Source: a virus
Strand: one strand, 5' to 3'
IMG/VR virus record: IMGVR_UViG_3300026321_000021
Span: 1 to 23,235 of that record
DNA length: 23,235 bases
Below the pieces are notes generated by a model. It did no database searches. It had not been told where the DNA came from and was given only the letters and a program-made list of their open reading frames with translations. This document shows positions 5,536 to 13,209 of this stretch, one piece after another (positions within the stretch are counted from its first letter, which is position 1; each line of letters opens with the position of its first letter). The translations under genes were made by a program, and so were the position numbers.

Positions 5536-6342
5536 TTAGCCTACTAGATCCATTGGTGGTAATTCATAACGATCTCGTAATTCAGTTTCAAGATCAACCT
5601 TGAATTTAGCAGCATCTTCTAAGATCTGCCTACCATTGAGTGTTACACCACCCAACATCTGAATACCGTCATACTTACTTAGGTTCCTTCCCCACTGTTG
5701 TTGGAATAATGCCTCAACATAATCCTTTAACCAGTTGTCATTAAAGACATCTGTAAAGGTTGTGGGGTCTTGACGCATCTTCATATCAACCATGATGTAA
5801 TCACCTACTTGAAGGTTTGCCCAATCAAAGTCAAGTGTCAATCTGTTGTTATGCTCATTCCATCTAACCCTTCTATTTGCGTTAGAGTTAGTAACCCAAT
5901 CTAATGTTTCAAGATATTGGGATGTCATAAAGTAATGTAATATCTGTCCATGAGTCATGGCATAGATATCATTCAAGAAAATCTGATATTTGATATTAAA
6001 AATATTTCCAGGTACAACGCTAGATGCTCCAATACCTGTAAAGACTTGATTAATACCTAGGGTTCCAGGAGGTGTCGATATATAATTGTCTTGACCCCAC
6101 CATGCAGTAGACCCTTCTTGTGTCCAGTCAGTTGCAGCAGTCTTAATTGCTTCAGTAACTTCTACTCTCATGAAAACATCATAGCTTCCATTGTAGTGAT
6201 ACTCTTGATAATAATCGATTGCTTCTTCTACTAAGTCATCCAATTGCTCATCACACACGTTAATGTCAATCGCAGGATAACCCAGTCTGCGAAGTGCATA
6301 CAGTTTTAGCTCTGCTTTAGTAGCTGGTCTCGTAGCGGTCAT
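5536..6342 (-). CDS. 13: Neck protein (gp13)
   Basis: A 268-residue head-completion protein that attaches to the packaged head and works with gp14 to receive the tail (T4 gp13 is 309 residues). Features: N-terminal KAELKLYALRRLGYPAIDIN (9-28), a helix LDDLVEEAIDYYQEYHYNGS (34-53) typical of T4-like gp13, YQIFLNDIYAMTHGQILHYF, then NEHNNRLTLDFDW (about 162-174), and a C-terminus of LKDYVEALFQQQWGRNLSKY and ILEDAAKFKVDLETELRDRY. It begins seven bases after the giant fibre gene with no visible Shine-Dalgarno, and is followed one base later by gp14. No insert module is seen here, unlike in gp14 and gp15. Confidence 0.92.
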   Translation of the reverse strand: MTATRPATKAELKLYALRRLGYPAIDINVCDEQLDDLVEEAIDYYQEYHYNGSYDVFMRVEVTEAIKTAATDWTQEGSTAWWGQDNYISTPPGTLGINQVFTGIGASSVVPGNIFNIKYQIFLNDIYAMTHGQILHYFMTSQYLETLDWVTNSNANRRVRWNEHNNRLTLDFDWANLQVGDYIMVDMKMRQDPTTFTDVFNDNWLKDYVEALFQQQWGRNLSKYDGIQMLGGVTLNGRQILEDAAKFKVDLETELRDRYELPPMDLVG

Positions 6343-6348
6343 TTGTTA

Positions 6349-9300
6349 TTAAGCGAATGAGGAGATAGTCAAGTTAGTTACATCATTAGCACCAACGGTC
6401 TCTCCAACTTTGAAGAATCCATCTACATTATCAACGGTAACGGAAGTAGCACCAAGAGCAGTGATGACTGCTGTTGATCCAGATGTGCTTCCTGTTACAG
6501 TCGCTCCAACTTCCATCGTTGTGATGTCAGAAAGTGCGAAGGTTGCATTAACGAATACGGTAGCAACGTCAATCGTTGCGCCATTTCCATGTATAGCAGA
6601 AACTGGGATTGTTGCTGCACCATTACCACCTGTAATAGTTATAACTTCGGATGCTGCATAACCAGATCCATCGTTATTGATACTAACAGCAGTAACTGCT
6701 CCAGCATTTGTGGTGATATCAACTGTCAATCCCGTGCCTGATCCAGAGGATGTTGTAGCAACGGCGGTTGCGTTAATGTATGTGGCACCAGCAGCACTAA
6801 TAGTTCCAAGAGTCTTAACTCCAGATGCATTAGCGTTAGCAATGGTAACTGTGTTTCCAGCAGCGTATCCAGTACCAGCAGTGTTAACTGTGACTCCTGT
6901 GATACCTCCAGAGGATGCTGTGATATCAACTGTAAGACTGGATCCATCTCCACCAGTGGCAGCGATGTTAGTTCCAGATGCATATCCTGTGCCAGCAGTC
7001 AATGTTGCGCCGTTAACGGTCTTAACACCTCCAGCAGCAGCGTTTGCTATCGTTAGGGTATCTCCAACTAGGTAATCGCTTCCAGCGGCATTCAAGGCGA
7101 TTGCAGTGATGACTCCGCCACTTGTAGTAGTATTAACTGTTAAACCACTACCTGTGCCACCTGTAGTTGCGACTCCAGTGCCGTTAGAGAATCCTCCAAC
7201 ACCATTGTTGGTGATAGCTCCAAGGGTTACAACGGAACCAGGAGTTGGGTCTCCAGATAGATTTAAGACTAGGGTTGTAGCAGTAGCAAGGTTATTCAAC
7301 ATTGCACTAAGTTGTGCGTATGCATTGTCAAGTTTTGCTTGGACTCTTGCTTCTGTGTAGTAAAGATTTGTGCCTTCTGATAGAGCAGCAGTATTATGGT
7401 TGCTTAGGTTTGCTGCCTGAGTAGCAGTAGCAGGTGTAATATTCGCTGTGCCATCGAAAGATGTGCCACCGATTGTCCTTGCTGTAGCAAGAGCAGTAGC
7501 AGTTGCAGCAAGTCCTACAGCGATGTTAGCAGATCCATCAAAGGATGTACCACCGATCGTTCTGGCGGTTGCTAGTTTCGTTGCATCTGCTGCTAATGTT
7601 GCATTTGATGCTGTGCCTGTTACATTACCTGTAACGTTACCAACTACTGCACCAGTAAACTGAGTAGCAGTAATGATTCCTGAACTTGGGTTATATGTAA
7701 GACCTGTGTCTGAATCTATAGTCTCAGATCCAGTTGCAGCATCAGCAAATACCAAGTAATGAGTAGCGTCTGTGCTGTTGTTTGCCCATATTTGTACTCT
7801 TGTTGCTGTAGTACAAGTATCAGCATTACCTGTAAGATCTCCAGTGATGTCTCCAGCAAATCCAGTAGCAGTAAGGATGCCAGTATTTGAATTGAATGTT
7901 AAGTTTGTGCCACTCTTAGGTGCAAGGTTGCCAGTTGCAGCAGTTGCAAAGAGGACATTACATGAGGTGTCTGTTGACTCATCAGCAACGGTTACTGTTG
8001 TTGCTACGTCAGCAGTACCAGTTAGGTTACCTGTAACGTTACCAGTCAGTGCCGCTGTTATTGTGCCAGCAGCAAAGTTTCCTGATCCGTCACGTAAGAC
8101 TAGGTTGCTTGCAGAGTTACTACTTGCAGAAGCAACGTTGATTGTTGTAGCACCTGATACTCCATCAGCATTGGTAAGAGTAACACCAGAGTTAGCTGTA
8201 ACAGCAAATGTGCGTTGAGCATAAGTGTTTGCAGCAGTCCTTACAACGTATCCTGTGCCAGACATACCTGCTAGAGCAGTGATATCAGCATCAACGAATG
8301 CTGTAGTGATACTTACATCAGCAGATCCGTTAAAGGATACTGTGCCAGAAACTGCACCAGCGACTGCGATATTTCGTGCAGTAGCAAGTGTTGTTGCTGT
8401 AGATGCATTACCTGTTAGTGCAGCAGTGATTGTACCAGCAGCAAAGTTACCAGAGGAATCTCTGTTAACGACTGTAGATACAGTGTTTGCAGTGGCAGTT
8501 GTCATGCCATCTAACAAGTCTGCGTTAAGATTATTAATTTTGTCTGTTGTAGGAATGACAAGAGCAGGTCCAGATCCAACTTGAGATATGATCTGTCCGT
8601 CTACCGTTGCAGTTCCATCAACGTTAAGGTTATTGTCTACATCTAATGAGGTGCCAGCTCCAGTTACATGGACTGATCCGATTCTTAAAGCACCGTCTGT
8701 GCCAGCCATTACTTCAGCGGTATTAGTACCACCAGTAAGCATACAGAATTCTAAGGTTGATCTATCGAGTCCGAAGAAACCAATTTTCGCTGAGCTGTCG
8801 TAATAACGGAATTCAACACCACGATCTTTAGCATCGTTGGATGAGGGTGCCGTGTCACCTCCCAAAGTAATAATAGGGTCATCGAGAGTAGTGACCGTGC
8901 TGTTAACTGTAGTTGTGTTTCCATTTACTACTAAGTCCCCTCCGACTGTAAGGTCATTGTGGAATTCACCATCGCCTGTAGCGTTAGTAACAGTAAATGC
9001 TGCACGTGTATTACCTGCATCATATACTACGAAGTTTCCACCAACGTATGTATTCTTATCAATTGTTGCACCACCAGCAACTTGAAGAGCAACTGAAGCA
9101 TCTGCAAGAGATGTTGCTTCATCAGCGTTACTGACTACTAAATTACCTGATATATCTGCACTGCTGTTAAGGTCTAAACTACCTGTCAACTCTGTATTGC
9201 CGTAGACTCGTGCCCCGCCACCAACTGCTAAGTTTTTCGCTAAACCAATACCACCAGAGAATCTTCCAGCACCATCAGCAGCGTATGATCCTGTGAGGGT

Positions 9301-12300
9301 TTGCTCTGTGTTTGCCGTTGCTGTTATTACACCCGAAACACCGAATGTATCATTGATTTGAGTCGCATCACCAACGGTGAGTGTGCCAATAATGTTAGTG
9401 TTACCGTTGTCAGTATCAACTTCAAACTTAGTAACAGGACTACCAGCCCCATTCTGGATCGTAAATGTTTCATTAGCAGCATTAACTTTTAGGGTATCGA
9501 TTACTTGTGTCTCACCCTGTACTACTAGAGTACCTGCTATAGCAGTATTACCATTATCGGTATCTACTGTAAACTTATCTACTGCACCAGCAGTCTGGAC
9601 TTTAAATAATTTGTTGTCTGATTTAACAATCAGATCGTCTTGGATAGTTGTTGCACCATCAACGTTAAGTGTGGTGTCAAAATCAACTGCTCCTTTAATG
9701 TTTAAATCTCCTTCACCTACTGCATTACCAGTAGAAGAAGCAACAGTAAACTTATCTGTTGTGCTATTACGGACTGCGAAGTTGCCATCAACATCTACAG
9801 TTCCATTAAATTCTGCGTTACCGTTTTGGGTTAATACACCTTCAGATGTAATATTACCAGTAGCACCTAGGACACTAAACTTAACTGTGTCTCCAGAGTT
9901 TTTCTTACCAACGAATAAACCTTCGCCAGATCCAGTACCACCAACGTGCCAGTTAGTAGCAACTCCTCCACCACCATATACTCTTAGGTTAGAAGTATTA
10001 TGTGTAGCATAGGTTGGAGTATAAGCAACACTACTACCAGCTCTGACTTTATATCTTACCTGCAACCAGTTCCGTAAACCCCAACTCTCTGTTCCACTAT
10101 CTCTCTGGTTAAAGTCTCCGTTTAGATAGAGGTCACCATTGAATAGGACATCCTTAGCGAAGTAACCACCACCATCATTTCTTAAAGCACCATAGTCAGA
10201 ACTCTGGATTTCATATAAATCTGTGCCACCATTTAGTGCAATGTTAGGCTCATCAGTAGATTCAAAGTGGACTAGATCAGCAACGTTTAATTTACCTTCA
10301 CCATTAGCATCACCATTATCTGTATCGATTGTAAACTTGTCTGCACCAGCAGCAGTTTGAACTTTGAAGAACTTATTGTCTGCTTTAATGATAGTATCAT
10401 TAGATATCGTTGTAACCCCTGCTATAGCAGTGTTACCAGATGATGCTGTAATATTAAACTTATTACTATTAACGTTAACGTTACCAGTAACAGCAAGGAT
10501 ACCCTCCATAGTGAGGTTACCAGATGTAGTTACAGCAGTAATCTTAGCGTTGTTACTACCATCCTTAAGTATGAAATTCTTAGAAGCACCCTTAATTACT
10601 ACTTCATCAGTGAAGAGTGATGTGCCTGTGACACCTAAGTTAGTGTCGATATCAACTGATCCACCAATATTAACAGCACCTGTAATTCCAACACCACCAG
10701 CAACTACCAAGTCTCCAGTAGTATTAGTAGTAGATGCTGTGCCTGTTGTAAGTTTTAAGTTACCAGCGATGATCCCTGCATCTGTTCCAGAGAATACCTC
10801 TGAGGTATTTGTGGCATTGTAGAGGAATGAGAATGATCCTGTATGGCCTCCAAGATCAGCGGCCGAATCGTCGTAACCAAAGAATCCAATTCTTGCTGAA
10901 CTGTCGTAATATCTGAATTCAACTCCTCGATCCTTATTGTCGTCCGATGAAGGAGCAGTATCACCACCAAGAGTGATGATAGGGTCATCCAGAGTAGTGA
11001 CTGCTGAATTAATTGTTGTAGTCGTGCCATCTACTTGTAAGTCTCCATGTATTCTACATGTTCCAGAAACTGCTCTATCATCACCTGGGTCTAGGTGTAA
11101 TGTTGCTCCAGTAGATCCAATGTAGTCTGCTTGGAATTTAGATCCCTCAACAGTAACTTTACCATTGGTTGCTTCTGAGGCAGTTATAATAACTGCATCT
11201 TCTGCTGTAATATTAACTGTGCTTGACCCAGATCCTGAGTTAGTAGCAGTAAGACTTACAGCTCTTGCAGATGAAGAGTTTTGTGTAGATGTAAATGTAA
11301 GGTTTCCGTCACCAGTCTTGGCTAAAGTTTGTGCAACCCCTCCGTCGAGGGTAATGTCTGGATCACTGAAATATGATCTGACGTTGACATCAATCTCTCC
11401 AGCACCACCATCACCCGTATTATTTGCGCTAAACAGTAGAGCACCACTTGTGTTATTAACCTTGACATAATTAAGTTTATTAAATCCTTTATATGCTGTA
11501 GCAGCAGTTAATTCGCTATCTAATGCAAAGTCTTCTTTCGCGTTTGTATCAGAGAAGGATATTTTATTGTTTTGGAGTTGAGTATTATCAACAGCAGCAC
11601 TAGCGATGCTAACATGACCTGCCGCAGATACATCAAAGTCCTCTTGTGCAAAGGATGCGAGTCCTTTCTGTTGTGTAGTAACTGCACCGAGATATCGCCA
11701 TGATCCGCTATCTGAACTATCTGAATGAGTAGGCGCACCAGCTCCAGCACTAATCCCTCCAATGGCCTGATAAAGCTTCGACGCATTAGTGATCTTATCA
11801 TCTCTGGAATAGGTCGTTCCTGCATTGTATGCTGCTGCTGTAGTACCTTCTACTGCTGTAGCAATCGGAGCATCAACAGATGCTGTTAGTCTACCATAAG
11901 TATCAACCGTAAAGGTGGTTGTGTTAACTGTCTGTGACCCAGCTACTGATGTAAGTGATGCAGTGTTGTATGCAGCAGCAGTTACAGCAGTTGATATTAA
12001 GTCAATGGTAGGGTTACCTGAGAGTCCACCACCATCATTTATTTGAATTCTTGCGGCAGTACCAGTAATAGTTCTGGTTGCCATTGTGCCAGCAGAAGTC
12101 CTGGAAAGTAATCCAGTCGTCGTCAGGTTTGCAATTGCAATTAGATCGTTATCATATGGTTGAGCAGAAGCACCTTCTACGGTACCATTCAATCCATATG
12201 CTGCTAGAGTTGTTGGGTTTGAAGCATTTGTAATTCTACCTTTAGCATCTACAGTAACTTTTGTATAGGTACCTGTAGGTGTTGCTGTGCCATCGTAATG

Positions 12301-12687
12301 AGGCAGAGTAGATATAAGTGAAAGTGAAGTATTAAGTGTTAAGTTAGCAGATCCATCGAATACGCCTGTAGCAGAAACATCATCTGCTAATTGGAACTGT
12401 CTAGTAGAAGCAAGTCTTGAAGCTGTAGAAGCATTACCAATAAGTGTAGAGGTAATTGTGCCAGCGGCAAAGTTACCATCTGCGTCTCGTTGTACTAGGG
12501 TGTTTGCAGTGTTAGATGTAGACTCAACAGGTCTTTCATACCTTAGTGAGTTCCATGCAGTAACGCCGTCACCTATTTTAAATCGTCCAGTGTCTAACTC
12601 TATTCCTAATTCGCCTTGTGCAAGCGTTGGGTTAGAGTTTGCCCATTCCTGGGCACCACCTCGTCGTAATTGTATTCTATTTGCCAT
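6349..12687 (-). CDS. Giant repetitive tail fibre with Mtd-like N-terminus
   Basis: A 2112-residue virion protein, probably a receptor-binding or side fibre. The first 50 residues (IQLRRGGAQEWANSNPTLAQ, then FKIGDGVTAWNSL) match the N-terminal attachment domain found in Mtd and many cyanophage fibres. Next come fibre repeats of the type GNASTASRLASTRQFQLADD, recurring near residues 70-110, 1400-1440 and 1540-1620. A long middle (about 680-1250) has units such as LFKVQTAGAVDKFTVDTDNG. A block DDPIITLGGDTAPSS plus DRGVEFRYYDSSA occurs twice (about 555-650 and 1250-1345). TARTIGGTSFDG is repeated in tandem near 1720. Three beta repeats of about 65 residues (GLTV ... GxGYxxGxxVTIA) fill 1820-2030. 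No C-terminal chaperone domain is visible. A candidate late promoter lies 34 bases upstream. Confidence 0.85.
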   Translation of the reverse strand: MANRIQLRRGGAQEWANSNPTLAQGELGIELDTGRFKIGDGVTAWNSLRYERPVESTSNTANTLVQRDADGNFAAGTITSTLIGNASTASRLASTRQFQLADDVSATGVFDGSANLTLNTSLSLISTLPHYDGTATPTGTYTKVTVDAKGRITNASNPTTLAAYGLNGTVEGASAQPYDNDLIAIANLTTTGLLSRTSAGTMATRTITGTAARIQINDGGGLSGNPTIDLISTAVTAAAYNTASLTSVAGSQTVNTTTFTVDTYGRLTASVDAPIATAVEGTTAAAYNAGTTYSRDDKITNASKLYQAIGGISAGAGAPTHSDSSDSGSWRYLGAVTTQQKGLASFAQEDFDVSAAGHVSIASAAVDNTQLQNNKISFSDTNAKEDFALDSELTAATAYKGFNKLNYVKVNNTSGALLFSANNTGDGGAGEIDVNVRSYFSDPDITLDGGVAQTLAKTGDGNLTFTSTQNSSSARAVSLTATNSGSGSSTVNITAEDAVIITASEATNGKVTVEGSKFQADYIGSTGATLHLDPGDDRAVSGTCRIHGDLQVDGTTTTINSAVTTLDDPIITLGGDTAPSSDDNKDRGVEFRYYDSSARIGFFGYDDSAADLGGHTGSFSFLYNATNTSEVFSGTDAGIIAGNLKLTTGTASTTNTTGDLVVAGGVGITGAVNIGGSVDIDTNLGVTGTSLFTDEVVIKGASKNFILKDGSNNAKITAVTTSGNLTMEGILAVTGNVNVNSNKFNITASSGNTAIAGVTTISNDTIIKADNKFFKVQTAAGADKFTIDTDNGDANGEGKLNVADLVHFESTDEPNIALNGGTDLYEIQSSDYGALRNDGGGYFAKDVLFNGDLYLNGDFNQRDSGTESWGLRNWLQVRYKVRAGSSVAYTPTYATHNTSNLRVYGGGGVATNWHVGGTGSGEGLFVGKKNSGDTVKFSVLGATGNITSEGVLTQNGNAEFNGTVDVDGNFAVRNSTTDKFTVASSTGNAVGEGDLNIKGAVDFDTTLNVDGATTIQDDLIVKSDNKLFKVQTAGAVDKFTVDTDNGNTAIAGTLVVQGETQVIDTLKVNAANETFTIQNGAGSPVTKFEVDTDNGNTNIIGTLTVGDATQINDTFGVSGVITATANTEQTLTGSYAADGAGRFSGGIGLAKNLAVGGGARVYGNTELTGSLDLNSSADISGNLVVSNADEATSLADASVALQVAGGATIDKNTYVGGNFVVYDAGNTRAAFTVTNATGDGEFHNDLTVGGDLVVNGNTTTVNSTVTTLDDPIITLGGDTAPSSNDAKDRGVEFRYYDSSAKIGFFGLDRSTLEFCMLTGGTNTAEVMAGTDGALRIGSVHVTGAGTSLDVDNNLNVDGTATVDGQIISQVGSGPALVIPTTDKINNLNADLLDGMTTATANTVSTVVNRDSSGNFAAGTITAALTGNASTATTLATARNIAVAGAVSGTVSFNGSADVSITTAFVDADITALAGMSGTGYVVRTAANTYAQRTFAVTANSGVTLTNADGVSGATTINVASASSNSASNLVLRDGSGNFAAGTITAALTGNVTGNLTGTADVATTVTVADESTDTSCNVLFATAATGNLAPKSGTNLTFNSNTGILTATGFAGDITGDLTGNADTCTTATRVQIWANNSTDATHYLVFADAATGSETIDSDTGLTYNPSSGIITATQFTGAVVGNVTGNVTGTASNATLAADATKLATARTIGGTSFDGSANIAVGLAATATALATARTIGGTSFDGTANITPATATQAANLSNHNTAALSEGTNLYYTEARVQAKLDNAYAQLSAMLNNLATATTLVLNLSGDPTPGSVVTLGAITNNGVGGFSNGTGVATTGGTGSGLTVNTTTSGGVITAIALNAAGSDYLVGDTLTIANAAAGGVKTVNGATLTAGTGYASGTNIAATGGDGSSLTVDITASSGGITGVTVNTAGTGYAAGNTVTIANANASGVKTLGTISAAGATYINATAVATTSSGSGTGLTVDITTNAGAVTAVSINNDGSGYAASEVITITGGNGAATIPVSAIHGNGATIDVATVFVNATFALSDITTMEVGATVTGSTSGSTAVITALGATSVTVDNVDGFFKVGETVGANDVTNLTISSFA

Positions 12688-12720
12688 TTTTAGAGCAACA
12701 CTAGTACTATGCTTCCAAGT

Positions 12721-12728
12721 TATTTATG
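12721..12728 (-). promoter_or_regulatory. Late promoter of the giant fibre gene
   Basis: Minus-strand CATAAATA, one base from the T4 late element TATAAATA. It lies in the short non-coding gap between an intrinsic terminator and the fibre ATG at 12687. Location in non-coding DNA, spacing of about 34 bases to the start, and the terminator directly before it make this the best promoter candidate in the window. Confidence 0.65.
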
Positions 12729-12732
12729 CCAC

Positions 12733-12755
12733 AAAAAAGGGGGAATTATTCCCCC
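12733..12755 (-). terminator. Intrinsic terminator overlapping a stop codon
   Basis: On the minus strand GGGGGAATAATTCCCCC forms a seven-base-pair stem with a three-base loop, followed by TTTTTT. The loop TAA is the stop codon of the 80-residue gene, and the 5' arm encodes its last residues. It should end transcripts coming from gp8 and the DUF4815 gene before the fibre promoter. Confidence 0.85.
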
Positions 12756-12988
12756 GTTGTCAATTCGTCTACTGTGTCAGTGATTTCAGGCTCTTCTGGT
12801 TTCTCTATAAAGTAGTCCAGAGTCTCTAATGCACCTTGTAGTTTGAGGGCTGTGATCTCGTTTTCTTTAATTTTAGCAGCCAGTTTTTTATTTTCTTCAA
12901 TCAGATCAGTGTATCTGGTTTGAAACTGTGACTGCATATCCTCTTGGGAAACCTTTTCAGGTGCTCCTGTTGCTGGATTTGTTGTCAT
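12746..12988 (-). CDS. Small coiled-coil protein, unknown function
   Basis: An 80-residue protein. Residues about 15-55 (MQSQFQTRYTDLIEENKKLA, then KIKENEITALKLQGALETLD) have strong heptad character and should form a coiled coil. The tail is acidic (EKPEEPEITDTVDELTTGE). Its ATG overlaps the stop of the preceding small gene (ATGA), so the two are co-translated. The stop codon lies in the loop of a terminator, so this is the last gene of the transcript. Between two giant virion genes it may be an assembly chaperone or a trimerisation partner for a fibre; this is inferred from position only. Confidence 0.75.
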   Translation of the reverse strand: MTTNPATGAPEKVSQEDMQSQFQTRYTDLIEENKKLAAKIKENEITALKLQGALETLDYFIEKPEEPEITDTVDELTTGE

Positions 12989-13209
12989 GATTGTGATTTA
13001 GCTAACGTTAGTAAAAGTGTTTTAATTTCACTCAACTCAGATTTTACATCAGAAACTTCATTTTGTAAAGTCTCCATTTGCATTTCTTTAGCTTTCTCAG
13101 ATTTTATGCCAGCCATGTACTTGGAGTATGCTGACGTATCTGCACAATCAACGGATCCTGATGTTGAGTCTTTAAACCATCCATCTAGATCCTTCACTGG
13201 TTGTCTCAT
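12985..13209 (-). CDS. Small protein with C-terminal coiled coil, unknown function
   Basis: A 74-residue protein. The N-terminal half (VKDLDGWFKDSTSGSVDCAD, then TSAYSKYMAGIKSEKAKE) looks like a compact conserved segment. The C-terminal half (METLQNEVSDVKSELSEIKT, then LLLTLAKSQS) is a clear coiled coil with leucine, valine and isoleucine at heptad positions. Its ATG shares one base with the stop of the DUF4815 gene (TAATG), and its stop overlaps the next ATG by four bases. The two neighbouring coiled-coil proteins may bind each other or a giant virion protein. I do not recognise the family. Confidence 0.75.
   Translation of the reverse strand: MRQPVKDLDGWFKDSTSGSVDCADTSAYSKYMAGIKSEKAKEMQMETLQNEVSDVKSELSEIKTLLLTLAKSQS

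Noticed and set aside
6600-7230. Regularly spaced repeats that could suggest a CRISPR or tandem DNA repeat
   Set aside because: The repeats are inexact at DNA level, stay in frame and encode a protein repeat. There are no constant direct repeats with unique spacers.
9377-10012. Long plus-strand open frame (211 codons) opposite the fibre gene
   Set aside because: It is antisense to repetitive, threonine/alanine/glycine-rich coding sequence, which rarely gives stops on the other strand. Its translation is low-complexity valine/leucine/serine/proline with no ribosome site or domain. Similar plus-strand frames at 6677-7075, 7772-8218, 8225-8584 and 10364-10822 were rejected for the same reason.
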